NCBI GenBank assembly: GCA_022606135.1
Contig: JABYQN010000002.1
Coordinates: 806,001 to 870,000, forward strand
DNA length: 64,000 nucleotides
Direction of reading: 5' to 3'
DNA from: Fomes fomentarius
Taxonomy: Eukaryota; Basidiomycota; Agaricomycetes; Polyporales; Polyporaceae
Shown piece after piece: positions 50,177 through 60,114 of this stretch; the stretch's first letter is position 1; each line of letters starts with the position of its first letter. A program made the translations under genes and the position numbers. Under the pieces are notes generated by a model. That model was not told the origin of the DNA, did not search any database, and saw only the letters and a program-made list of their open reading frames with translations.

Positions 50177-53100
50177 TTAGTCATCCTCGTCGTCATTGCG
50201 GTCCGGGGCGCTGAGGGTGCCAAAAACTGGTCGGAAACGAGCCGTGGAGTTGATGTAGTTGAAGAGCGGTCGCACTGCCTTAGGAGAGTTGAGGAGGACC
50301 TTGAGTCGCCGCCCGGAGAAGCCCAGCGGGGCATAGTGCATGGCCCGGTTGACTGAAAAAGTAGGGCAGATGAGCAGGTAGTGCGCAACCGTCTCCGGTG
50401 CTTCTCCGCACGCCGGGCACGTCTCTGAGAGCACCTTGCCAATGCGAGCGAGGTGCTTTTGAAGCGGAACATGACCGGTGCGAAGCTGGGTAAGGAGGTT
50501 AGCATGCCTGCGCGGGAGAGACATGACCAGCTCATCGTATTTGCGGGACGGCAGGCCGCTGTCAATATCCACTAGCCGTGCACTCCTCGGGGAGGTCTTC
50601 CAGCGCGCGTCAGCCCGCCTTTGGAGCTCTTTTGCGTAGTTCTGGCGTGCCCGTGAGGCGCTCATGGGCAGAGGGTGACGAAGTGGCTTGGGGAGGTGCC
50701 GGGAGGAGGAGGAACGGCCGCCTGCGGCCTCCTTTGCTGCTGCATCTGCGGCTTCATTGCCGGGGATGTCATCGTGACCTGGCACCCAGCGCAGGGTGAG
50801 CCGCAGCTCTGGGTGGACTTTCTTGAGCTGATCGAGCTGCCGGTGGAAGATGTCAGTAAGGTAACGGCCCGGTGCCGAAGAGCGTAGCGTGGAGGCCTGG
50901 ATGGCTGCCATATTGTCGAGCGCGATCGACGCCTTGCGGATGCCCCGCTCCGTCCGCAGAAGCTCCAAGCCGAGGATGGTGGCGACGATCTCCGCCTCGT
51001 ATACGGTGTGCCGGGTCGAAGGGCCAAGGTGCAGGAACAAGGAGCGTGGGCGCCTGCGCCCCGGTGGGTAGAGAATTGCCGCCGCTCCAACCCCGCCATC
51101 TATGTCGGAGCCGTCAGTGTAGACGCGGTACACTCCGTGTCTGCGCCAGCACCCATCGTCCGCGGCCGCGGCCTCCCGGTCGGGGATGACATGGACCCTG
51201 TGCCGGGGGCGCCACTGGGGATGCACTCGCGCTGGCCGGATGCGCTCCGTGTGGTTGAGGTCTAAATAGGGCCTGTAAGCGTCCAAGAGCTCATGTAGCG
51301 CGGAGCGGTGCGCGCGGACAAATCTCTTGCCCGCGCGCTGGACGTGAGTAGCCAAGGGGTGAGACACCGGCAGTGTGCAGAGCCGGACCGCCGCACGGTG
51401 ACACATCCTGTCAACCAGAAGGTCAAAGGGGAGCAGATTAGCGTGTGCCTCCAAGACGTCAGTCGCAGTCGAGCGGAGTGCTCCTGTCATCACCAGCAGC
51501 GCCTGCCGCTGTACCATCGCAAGCCGTCGCACTGGGCCTACGGAGCCGTGTTGCTTCTTGTGCCCTGGGAGTGTCCGCACTGGAGTAAGAAAGGCGTCAG
51601 CGGCGTACATCATACTGGGGATAGCCACTGTAAGGTAGAGACGCCGGACTACCGCCATGGAGAGGCCGTGTCTAGCTTTTGCTAGCCGTCGGATGACGGC
51701 AACCCATTGGCTGCCCCGCGTGTACGCAAGCGCGAGATGCTGCTTGAAGCGCAGCTTGTGGTCGACCAGGAGCCCTAAGAAGCGGTGATGGTCAGTGGGT
51801 CGCACGACCGTGCCATCCGTGAGTGTGAGCGTCGGGCCGAGATCCTTCATACGGGCCTTGCAGTTGAGCAGGCCGAATTTATCGAGGGAGTATGTCGAGT
51901 TATGCGCCTGCGACCAGTCGAAGGCCCCTCCGGAGCGCTCCATGAACTGACGTATCTTGCTGTGGCAGTCCGGGAACGTCTTGCCAATCGCGATCATTGC
52001 GACATCGTCCATGGAACCTACTGCAGTCTCTCCGTTAGCCGCGCATGCACTGTCAATGAGATCAGAGTTGTAGAAAGCGTAGAGGATCACGGAGAGCGGG
52101 CAGCCCTGGTCAATCCCGCTGAGGATCTTGAATGTTGCCGAAGTATGATCATCGAACTTGAGCTGTGTGCGGCGGCCGTCCAGCTTGATGCGCAGCCAGT
52201 CCACATACTCTCGGGGGACTCCACGCATGCGCAGGTTGTGAAAAAGGCGCTCCGGGGCGGCAGCCGGAAAGGCAGACTTGATGTCGAGAAAAACGACGGA
52301 TGCCACCTGGTGCTTATGCCACGCGTCCTTGATGGTCTTCGTGACTAAATGGATTGAGTCAGTCGTAGTGCGCCCTGCCCTACCCCCAAACTGCATGTTG
52401 GCCAGAAGCGAGCGGTGTTCAGCCTCATATACCAAAACATCTGCGACACACCGGGAGAGAATTTTGGACATGCAGCTTAGCAGGGCGATCGGACGCCACG
52501 CCTTGGCAACGGTGTAGTCGGTCTTGCCCGGCTTCTTCAGCACGACTGTGTCCGACAACTTCCACTGGTCCGGGTAGTAGCCGAGCGCAAAGGTGGCTCG
52601 GAAGAGGGTGCCTAAAAAAGGGGTCAGCGTCTCAGCGCAATGGCGGTACACCTCGTTGGGGATCGCGTCGGGGCCCGGCGCCTTGAACGCCTTGAGCGAA
52701 TGAATGGCACGCCGCACTTGCTCGTCGGTGACCTGTCTGAATTTGAAGCGGGGCGGAGGGTAGGGCCCTGCTGGAATAGGGGCTGTGCTAGGCGGGAGGA
52801 AGAACATCTTGTAAAATTCTTCTCCCTTGTCGGCGTTTGACTTGAGCACGACCGGGCGGCCATCCTGATCCACCGCGTTTATGGGTGGGATGCGCGCACT
52901 GCCCCCATCACTGGCGCCCCGCTTCAGGAAGCGGTTAGCGTCCCAGATCGACTTGGAGTCTATGGTGTCGATCCAGGCTTCCCAGAAGTCTTTCTTGGCT
53001 AAGCGTATCGCATCAGCATAACGGTTGCGGTAGTGCCAGTACTCAGCGTGGACAGTGTGCTGAGGGTCGGAGCGGAGGCGGAAGGAGGCGCGTGCCAGCC

Positions 53101-54100
53101 GCTCCTTGACCCCCCGCATACATGACAGGTCTTTGGACCACCAGCGCTTGCGGTAAGGTGTATCCTTCACCAGCGGGACTTGTTCTGCAACTGTATCCTG
53201 TAGGTCTGTCATCAGCTTCTGTAGTAGATCGTCAAAGTCCTCGGTGGTCGTGATGACATCGGTGTGCACTCGCTCGTTCAGCCGGCGCCCGAGGGCGGCG
53301 TCGAACTCCACCCAATCCACTTTGCGGAAGTCTCTGCGGGGACGAGGAGGGGCAGCCTCAGTCGGGACGCCGATGATCGTCTGTATTGGAAAATGGTCAG
53401 TGCAGGTGGGGCTTGATTCCGGGAATACCTCGCAAGAGCGCAGATGCTCCAGGACTCCTTCCGTGCAGAAGACGTTGTCCGGACGGGTCAGGTTTTTCGT
53501 GCGCGTGGCCTCCAGGGTGGGGAGTTCGGGCGGAAGCGCCATCTCTAGGCCCAGCTCTGCTAGACGGTGGATGAGGACGTCCGAACGGGCGAGGTTCTGA
53601 CGCGTGAAGAGGTGTGAGTTCCGTGGCGAATCCCAGCTGGGGTGGTGACGGTTGAAGTCGCCAAGCCAGACCAGCTCATGGGCCCCGTCCTGCGCGCAGA
53701 GACGCTGGGAAGCCCTGGAAGCCGCGTTGATGGCAGCGTCGAGGTCTCCGTCCACGTAGAGGTTGAAGACATGGATTGATGCATGCGGGGTGGTGATGGT
53801 GATGGCCGTAACGTCGGGGTGAGGGACGGTGATGGGCGACCAGGCGTTGGTGGAGAGTTGTTTGCTGACGAGAATGACCGAGCGTACCCTCCCGGCTGTG
53901 TCGGGGTCCCGGACAGTGGGATAGTGCACCCTCCAGTGTGCAGTGCTGCGAGTGAGCCGCATCCGGTCGAGGTACAGTTCTTGGATGGCGATGACGTCAC
54001 AGGCCGTCGTCAGCACCTTGCTGAGCATGTCGTGTTGTGCAGAGTCGGACTTGTTGATATTTTGCTGCCATATGCGTAGGGTCGGCCGGGTGTGACTCAT
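50177..54100 (-). CDS. LINE ORF2: endonuclease, reverse transcriptase, RNase H (1307 residues)
   Basis: The N-terminal AP-like endonuclease shows IWQQNINKSD, AIQELYLD, WLGDFNRHHPSWD and TCTDHFPIQT (about residues 1-230). The reverse transcriptase follows (about 430-720) with WRPIALLSCMSKILSR, VFLDIKSAFPAA, GIDQGCPLSVILYAF and the catalytic box VGSMDDVAMIA; Met replaces the common Tyr/Ala before DD, as in some LINEs. RNase H is next (about 960-1090) with YTDGSDIDGGVGAA, YEAEIVAT, ALDNMAAIQ and WVPGHDDIPGNEAADAAA, all four acidic/His positions present. A C-terminal zinc motif reads CPACGEAPETVAHYLLICP. The endonuclease nicks the target and the RT primes from it. The ATG at 54100 overlaps the ORF1 TGA in ATGA, suggesting termination-reinitiation. 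Confidence 0.97.
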   Translation of the reverse strand: MSHTRPTLRIWQQNINKSDSAQHDMLSKVLTTACDVIAIQELYLDRMRLTRSTAHWRVHYPTVRDPDTAGRVRSVILVSKQLSTNAWSPITVPHPDVTAITITTPHASIHVFNLYVDGDLDAAINAASRASQRLCAQDGAHELVWLGDFNRHHPSWDSPRNSHLFTRQNLARSDVLIHRLAELGLEMALPPELPTLEATRTKNLTRPDNVFCTEGVLEHLRSCEVFPESSPTCTDHFPIQTIIGVPTEAAPPRPRRDFRKVDWVEFDAALGRRLNERVHTDVITTTEDFDDLLQKLMTDLQDTVAEQVPLVKDTPYRKRWWSKDLSCMRGVKERLARASFRLRSDPQHTVHAEYWHYRNRYADAIRLAKKDFWEAWIDTIDSKSIWDANRFLKRGASDGGSARIPPINAVDQDGRPVVLKSNADKGEEFYKMFFLPPSTAPIPAGPYPPPRFKFRQVTDEQVRRAIHSLKAFKAPGPDAIPNEVYRHCAETLTPFLGTLFRATFALGYYPDQWKLSDTVVLKKPGKTDYTVAKAWRPIALLSCMSKILSRCVADVLVYEAEHRSLLANMQFGGRAGRTTTDSIHLVTKTIKDAWHKHQVASVVFLDIKSAFPAAAPERLFHNLRMRGVPREYVDWLRIKLDGRRTQLKFDDHTSATFKILSGIDQGCPLSVILYAFYNSDLIDSACAANGETAVGSMDDVAMIAIGKTFPDCHSKIRQFMERSGGAFDWSQAHNSTYSLDKFGLLNCKARMKDLGPTLTLTDGTVVRPTDHHRFLGLLVDHKLRFKQHLALAYTRGSQWVAVIRRLAKARHGLSMAVVRRLYLTVAIPSMMYAADAFLTPVRTLPGHKKQHGSVGPVRRLAMVQRQALLVMTGALRSTATDVLEAHANLLPFDLLVDRMCHRAAVRLCTLPVSHPLATHVQRAGKRFVRAHRSALHELLDAYRPYLDLNHTERIRPARVHPQWRPRHRVHVIPDREAAAADDGCWRRHGVYRVYTDGSDIDGGVGAAAILYPPGRRRPRSLFLHLGPSTRHTVYEAEIVATILGLELLRTERGIRKASIALDNMAAIQASTLRSSAPGRYLTDIFHRQLDQLKKVHPELRLTLRWVPGHDDIPGNEAADAAAKEAAGGRSSSSRHLPKPLRHPLPMSASRARQNYAKELQRRADARWKTSPRSARLVDIDSGLPSRKYDELVMSLPRRHANLLTQLRTGHVPLQKHLARIGKVLSETCPACGEAPETVAHYLLICPTFSVNRAMHYAPLGFSGRRLKVLLNSPKAVRPLFNYINSTARFRPVFGTLSAPDRNDDEDD

Positions 54101-55821
54101 AAGTTACGGCTTGCTGGTGCAGTCTGCTGGCTTTGGGCGAAGAAATGGTCGAGGCGTGCTTGCAATGGGCCCTGCTGCGCCGGGTCCGGCCCATCGAAGT
54201 GGTGCCGTATCTGCGACCAGAAGGTCGGGGGCGGTGGTGGTGCGCGCGCGAGCTCCTCCCCATCCGAAATCCAGGTTTCCGGGTTGTTGGTGACGAAGAA
54301 CCTAAAGCCAGAGTCAGCTCGCCGTGCGCTGTGAGTGCGCACCTTCTCCAAGAAGACCGGACAGGCCTTGTCCCATGCAGCGTGCCCGTCCACTCCGCAG
54401 TTGGCGCAGCGGTGTAGACTGGGGTCGGAGCAGTCACAGTGGGCGGAGGGATGCGGGCCCGCGCAGGTAGCGCAAACGTCCCCGGGCGCGGGGCAGTCTT
54501 TGGCGAAGTGGCCGTCGTACTTCTGGCAGCGCGCGCAACGCTTTGGCTCCAGGAGATCGTGGCGAACGATAACCCCGCGTCCTGCAAAAGTCAGCCCCTT
54601 CAATGCTATGTTAGCTTGGTCGACTCCCGAGACCGTGAGCAGCAGGAAGGCTGTGCGCTGGCCAGAGAAGCGCTTTGCGACTGGCTTGATCCAGTCCACG
54701 CGCACTATCGCGCCCTGCCGCAGCTCGTGCGCCTGTTCCAGCTGCCGGAGTGAGGCTTGATCCGCCGGGTCGAATTCCACCGGTACCCGCTCGGCGACGA
54801 GCTTGTACGTGCGCTCCACCAACCTCGCTGTACCCCCCATCTTGCGGGAGAAAGCAGTGGCTGCGTGAGTGCGGAGGAGCCAGCGCGCCGCGTTGGCGGA
54901 GGACATCGTGAAGACCACGTCCCCACGGGCGCAAATCTTGGCGGCCTCTATCTGTGTGTCGTTCGGGGGGGTTAAACCTTCACGCGCCATCATATCCATT
55001 GCCTGCCGGGCCCGCTCGAGTGCCTCCCGGTCATTGAGGAGTTGGCCCTCGGTGTCCTTGAGGATCATGTTCTTGACGAGGACCTGCCGTTGTAGTAGCT
55101 CTGCGAGATTGACCGCGCGCCGCGTACGCGCCGGCGCGGAGTCCAGCGTTAGCTTCTCAGACGGCGGAGAGGGCGTACCTGTCGCCAGATTTGCGGACGC
55201 GAGCTCCTTCCGCACCACCTCCGCCACCGATGCCTCCGCATGATCCACCGAGTTACAGGCCCGCATAAGCCGGTCCATCCATCCGTCCATCTCCTTCCTC
55301 GTTTCCTCCACCTTGCTCACCGCCTCCTCTAGCAGCTCCTCCACCTTCGTCGTGTGATGGTCGAGCCTTTGCGTGATTTGCGTTTCGACTCGTTCTGCCA
55401 CCTCGGCTGAAACCGAGTCTTGATTCTTGCGAGCCAGCACTGCCTTAGCTAGATGAGCGAAGGCGATCAGTCCTTTCCTAGCGAGCTCTTTCGCCGGGGC
55501 CGCCACCGCGAAGTGGAGGAGACCGGAGATGAGCGCTTCTTCCGACACGCTGGCATCCCCTACTGGGACCAGTTGCTTCCCGCAGAGGAAGTCGACGGCC
55601 GCGTCGAGGTCCGGCAGAGTCTTCTCGGCCTCGACAAAGAGCTGCGCCTGGGTTCTGGGGGTCGTTTTCGCCGTTCTGGTGGTGGGAGCCAGTCTTCCCA
55701 GCGGCGCGCTGGCATGGGTATTCGGACCCGGAGCTGTCACCTTTCTGCCGCCGGTCGTGCTTCCTGAGCGTCCTCCCTGTGCTCCCGATGATGTAACGTC
55801 TCCGGAGCTTAAAGAAGCCAT
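54097..55821 (-). CDS. LINE ORF1: RNA-binding gag-like protein (574 residues)
   Basis: It probably coats the element RNA as a ribonucleoprotein. The N-terminal third is Ser/Thr/Pro-rich. A central part is helical and coiled ([19 protein letters not shown], about residues 150-200). Three zinc knuckles follow near residues 429-487: [28 protein letters not shown] and [17 protein letters not shown] Pro-rich, Gln-rich C-terminus ends at TGA 54099-54097. The frame is uninterrupted over 574 codons. The stop overlaps the ORF2 start by the ATGA arrangement common in two-ORF LINEs. Confidence 0.94.
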   Translation of the reverse strand: MASLSSGDVTSSGAQGGRSGSTTGGRKVTAPGPNTHASAPLGRLAPTTRTAKTTPRTQAQLFVEAEKTLPDLDAAVDFLCGKQLVPVGDASVSEEALISGLLHFAVAAPAKELARKGLIAFAHLAKAVLARKNQDSVSAEVAERVETQITQRLDHHTTKVEELLEEAVSKVEETRKEMDGWMDRLMRACNSVDHAEASVAEVVRKELASANLATGTPSPPSEKLTLDSAPARTRRAVNLAELLQRQVLVKNMILKDTEGQLLNDREALERARQAMDMMAREGLTPPNDTQIEAAKICARGDVVFTMSSANAARWLLRTHAATAFSRKMGGTARLVERTYKLVAERVPVEFDPADQASLRQLEQAHELRQGAIVRVDWIKPVAKRFSGQRTAFLLLTVSGVDQANIALKGLTFAGRGVIVRHDLLEPKRCARCQKYDGHFAKDCPAPGDVCATCAGPHPSAHCDCSDPSLHRCANCGVDGHAAWDKACPVFLEKVRTHSARRADSGFRFFVTNNPETWISDGEELARAPPPPPTFWSQIRHHFDGPDPAQQGPLQARLDHFFAQSQQTAPASRNL

Positions 55822-55936
55822 TGTAGACTACGCTGGAACCCCAGATAGCTCGAGTACCGTACGCAAAAGCCCTCCCCTCGAGGAACTAGAGCGTGGGAAA
55901 AAACGAGATGATGGTGGTGTGAAGCCAAGGAGAGTC

Positions 55937-55949
55937 CGGCACACTGGTT
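55937..55949. repeat. Target-site duplication, right copy
   Basis: CGGCACACTGGTT follows the 5' end of the LINE and continues into peroxidase coding sequence (TGTGAAAGAGATTCG). Removing the LINE and one copy restores collinearity with the intact paralog at this site. Confidence 0.92.
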
Positions 55950-56176
55950 GTGAAAGAGATTCGTAATGATATCATCGCGAATAGGGAAAAGCGCGCAGCA
56001 CGCTGCATTCGTCGTGGTGTGGCCGTCGGGACAAGCGACACGGCGGGTCAGCGCAGCTGGGCAGCGTCCAGTTGAGTTCGCCGGTGCAAAAGAAGAACTC
56101 AAGGAGTGGACATACCGGTCGCGACCTCAAGAGATGCGGCGATTGCAACGATGGAGAAAATAGCTTTGAACGCCAT

Positions 56177-57683
56177 TGCGGTTTGACGCAGAACAGAGGG
56201 TCTATGCACTCTGAGGACAACCAGGATCACACTGTTGGCCTTTTGTACCCCATCTAAGCTCGAGTGAGCCAGTGTCGTAAACGTGCCAAGCCAAGCCGAA
56301 CAGCGAGCGGTCCTCAAAGAGCGGCACTTTTGCATGTCCATGGCCCAATCATGACCAACGTAGTTGTAGCTTTGAACACCGTGTGGGTCCGTCGATCGAA
56401 ACAGCAATGGGCTGGACTACTGCATGAGCACGATGCTCTGCTTGGCATCAACGCGGAGAGGTCCTCGTCATCGGGATACAATGCAGGCGTGGCGGTGACC
56501 ACCTCGCGTGGCACATTGTTCTGTGAAATTACGAGGTTGCAAGACAGGATGACGGTCAGCAGGACTACCGGCTGCCAGCATCAGTGGGACACGGACCTGG
56601 ACGGAACACACGGTACTGGTATAGCAGAGTACGGTAAGTGATCACGAAGTACTTCGATGTTGGTGAAACCCTACTCACTTTCGTGGCTGACAGCGCGACA
56701 AGACCGGAAGATGCGGTAGCCATCTACTGGCTCCGTATGGGAGCATCGGTGCACGGTAGGTGAACTACGTGCGAGTGCCAAATCCAAGACATTGGTATAG
56801 GTAGTTCGAAAATAACTCGCCAAGCCGGAGGATGTTGAACGGTCCTGTTTCATCGGATGGGTGCCTGACGGGATGTTCTCTGTGCATATCGCAAAACGCA
56901 GCACTTCCTCTATGCGTTGAATTCATGAGTGATGCTGGCCCTTTGTCATGGCAGTATGTGGTAAGGCGCTCCCGTCCGCGTCATCTAGCGCCCATGAACA
57001 GTTGTTATATATATCCTATCAATACCGAATATCACTGCAGGCCTATCGGAGTTCCAAACTCGCTAACGATCCGCATTTCCCGATTCACTCCACTCAACTT
57101 CTCACAACATGTTCTCGTCTCTCATCCCATGTCACTCAAGGAAAACATTTCGAGGAACTAGGCACAAATTGAGAGTAGTGCAACGCGTGTCATGAAATTC
57201 TCTAGCCGCTGCATTCATGACAGGATCCGACTCTAGTCTCTCCGAGGTTGGTGAATGCCAGAACGCATGAGCATGAGAGTAGTTCTCATGCGCAAACTCA
57301 AGGCCGAGGTCTCCAAAAAATGAGTACCATTTATTGGTCATCATGGTTGCATGGAAGCCTGAAATACGAGGAAGAGAGTCGGAAATCCTTGAAGTTGATG
57401 ATCCCCACATGATCATACTGCTGTGGTATTCGAAGGAACTTGAACGTTTTGTATCAGTTGTATCAGAGAATGCAAGTTGATCTACAAGGAAGAGGGTGTC
57501 TGAGTCCCGCAAGAAGCTGGGTGAGCGAAGCTCTTACCCCAGACTTCGGCCCGTCACCCGGCAATAGACATAGACATGGTAACTTTATTTTATCGGATTC
57601 TATCTTCGCGATCACTATCATTCCCCTCATTCCCCGCAGTCCTCGTTGAGTTGAGTTCGTCAACTCAGGCCATCTACCAAGAA
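56177..57683. other. Upstream region of the broken peroxidase and of the Dabb gene
   Basis: It includes TACAAAAG (minus strand, 56247-56240), a one-base variant of the TATA box seen in the intact copy at the same distance from the start. The remaining 1.4 kb has only short open frames (57132-57512 minus is the longest, 126 codons, with no motif). Confidence 0.45.
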
Positions 57684-58136
57684 ATGCCTATCGTTCATGT
57701 CGTCCAGTTCGGTTTCAAGCAGGACGCGAGCCCCAAAGACGTCGATGAAGTGAGTGCTTCTACAGATGTCCAGAGATATACTCAGCGAACAACTCCCTAG
57801 ATTGTCCGTGGCATGCTAGCCTTACAAGACAATTGTGTCCATCCTACTACCCAAGAGAAGTACATTAAGTCCGCGACCGGCGGACGTGACACAAGTCCCG
57901 AGGGAATTCAGGTAGTCTCCGATGATAACCGACTTCCAAGCAATTGTCTGCTGAGCCCTATCTATCATTCATTCACTCAGGGCGGCATCACACATGTGTT
58001 CATCTCCGAGTTCGAGAATGAGGAGGACAGGAGGTACTACTTGGAAAAGGATCCGGCGCATCTGAAGTTTGTGGAGGCTTTGAAGGAGGTGGTCCAGACC
58101 GTTCGGGTTGTCGACTTTGAGCCGGGAAAATTCTGA
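57684..58136 (+). CDS. Stress-responsive alpha/beta-barrel (Dabb) domain protein
   Basis: Three exons (57684-57749, 57801-57911, 57981-58136) join in frame to 111 codons. MPIVHVVQFGFKQDASPKDVDE is the opening strand and helix of a dimeric ferredoxin-like Dabb domain. IVRGMLALQDNCVHPTTQEKYI follows, and GGITHVFISEFENEEDRRYYLEKDPAH with LKFVEALKEVVQTVRVVDFEPG completes it. The H-VVQF start, the F-S-F/Y strand (HVFISEF) and DRRYYLxxPxHxxFV are family hallmarks. Length matches single-domain members. Dabb proteins form small homodimers; roles vary from stress response to polyketide or aromatic chemistry, so the reaction here is unknown. Both introns have GT-AG ends of about 50-70 bp. Confidence 0.9.
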
Positions 58137-59398
58137 CTGCGAGAGAAGCTGCATAGTGAAAGATGAAGCTGTATCACCAGCAATGTATTCGCCTGTGATG
58201 AAGCTTTGCATCAAATTGTTCATAATAGTCACGTTCTCAAGAGGTCATGTACAGTATTGGATAATAACCACGCCAGCGTCTTCCCCCAAATCCTGGCGTG
58301 CCTCGGTCTACTTGCACGAGTGTATTATTGAGCTAATTATCAACCAATACATTCGATGACAGTACATTACTGTGCCATAGAAACTTTCAACGTCCCTCAC
58401 CTATGCATATGTAGTAAGTTTCCTGAAAAAGGTTGTAACCCGGGGCAATGGGTATGACACACACCTTGGGGGTAACATGATAGTGATCCAGAATCCATTG
58501 GATAGTGGTAGTCCTGAAGTAGGCGGGATCGAGCATGATTCAACGTCAGCATTGATGGCACTAATGGAAGTATCTCACCATTGGAAGGCTCAGCCCTGCA
58601 GTGCGCCGTGCACGCTCCGCTCAGTCCGAGTCACCCATGCCCGACAGGTGACTTTTCCGGAGAGGCGTTGGCTCGTCTACTTTTCTTCCTATAGTGTACA
58701 GCATGGTGCCAGCTTCATAGAAGTAGTAGGAGCCGAGCGGTACTCGGCACGAACGTCGGATGCCACCAGGTGGGCAGCGGGCTTATACACGACGAGCGGC
58801 TGACCATGTGGAACAATGCTCCAATACTTGTTGAAGATGGTATGTCAGCTATTGACAACACCGCCCCAAAGGCACTAAGGGACGTACGTGATATTGGTGT
58901 CAGCCATACGAGACAAGGAGGTGATGCAGGTATAATCGCTCACGCCGTGATTCCCGTATAAAGACGATGGCGACCGGAGTTCGACGTCTGCCCCTCAGCG
59001 ATGTGCAGAAGTGCATTGTCTAGGACGATCCCTCGCTCTTTGCACTCATGTCAATCGTTATAGGGATTTATGCATCATGCAGGAACTCGCCTGAAGGGTT
59101 GAGGATGTCCGCCACAGCCCATCGTGAGCGATGGCCGATAAGTGAGATGGAAGTCACCCTCGCTCTGGCGCTACATAAGTAGATGTGCACTGGGTGCTCA
59201 AAGCGCAGCCTAAATCAAGGGGAGAAGAGACCCGTAAAAGGGAGATAACATGGTGGTATTGAAGAAAGATAAATTCGCCAACCAGGGATGGTTTTATAGC
59301 AGCGAGGCTGCACCCGCCCGGAGGCTGACCAGTTGAACTTCGTCACTCTTTGGCGGGTGAGCAAGGGCTTCCACCATATTCGGCTCCTCAGCACTGCC
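58137..59398. other. Intergenic, nothing recognised
   Basis: Short open frames only; no RNA gene, repeat or recognisable protein fragment was seen between the Dabb gene and the weak ORF at 59399. Confidence 0.4.
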
Positions 59399-59791
59399 TT
59401 ACTCTGACTTTTGCGGGCTGCATTCCACCGCCGACAGTCTGCTCGAAGTGATTGGGAAGTGAATATGAATATTTCGCGGAAAGAGGAACAGCGCCTGAAT
59501 ATCTGGATTACCACGAACATAAAGAGTTTGATCCAGGTCAGTGCTAGACACGGCCCTTGTCTGTGGGACGTTTGCAAAGTTTGGCGAAACTGGCACGATT
59601 TCGTCGTAAAGGCTGAGCGCCGCGAGGCTGGCGTCGTGAGCCGCTCCTTCGAAGCTTTGACTGTGGATGTTCGGGCCGGTCATGTTGATTACTATTTGTT
59701 TTGTGTGCAGTGTACAAATCAATACAAATACGAGCCCGAGATAGGTAGGCGCCAGTACGCCACGACTGTACAAGTACAGTGGCCCATCCAA
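59399..59791 (-). CDS. Doubtful ORF with one hydrophobic segment
   Basis: A 130-codon minus-strand frame: a probable membrane stretch (VLAPTYLGLVFVLICTL) followed by polar text (ASLAALSLYDEIVPVSPNF). The composition is plausible, but no family was recognised. A plus-strand frame of similar length (59411-60004) overlaps it. It may be a chance frame. Confidence 0.2.
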   Translation of the reverse strand: MDGPLYLYSRGVLAPTYLGLVFVLICTLHTKQIVINMTGPNIHSQSFEGAAHDASLAALSLYDEIVPVSPNFANVPQTRAVSSTDLDQTLYVRGNPDIQALFLFPRNIHIHFPITSSRLSAVECSPQKSE

Positions 59792-60114
59792 CTTGAAGTT
59801 GAACTTCGTATAACTTACTCACGTAACCTCTTTGAAAACTGTGCTCCCACTACACGCCTGACGAAGACGCCTGAAATAAACTCAAGGATGCAAAGTCGTG
59901 ATTGCGGCGCAGTAAGCGCAGTCGCAAGGTTTGACTCTGAAGTTGAGTCGAGGACGAACTTCTATGAGCTTCTTTGGCGACATTCATATGTCTCCGGGCC
60001 GTAAAACGCTAGGAGACTATATCATCTACGTGAGCCGCGGTAGGTAGACGCATGCCTGCCCTTGCACCCTTAGACATCGGATAACCTTTCTGACCCAGGT
60101 CACCAAAAACGTCA

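Larger units (their letters stand above)
49540..55936 (-). mobile_element. Full-length LINE (Tad1/I-like non-LTR retrotransposon with RNase H)
   Basis: The element reads on the minus strand: a short 5' UTR of about 115 bp (55936-55822), ORF1 (55821-54097), ORF2 (54100-50177), a GC-rich 3' UTR of about 620 bp, and a poly-A tail seen as T bases up to 49554. It is flanked by a perfect 11-13 bp target-site duplication. Both ORFs are free of stops. The apparent intactness, poly-A tail and perfect duplication indicate a recent insertion. Clade assignment rests on the order APE-RT-RNase H plus a CCHC-bearing ORF1; Tad1 is the usual basidiomycete clade with that layout, but a tree would be needed. 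Confidence 0.95.
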
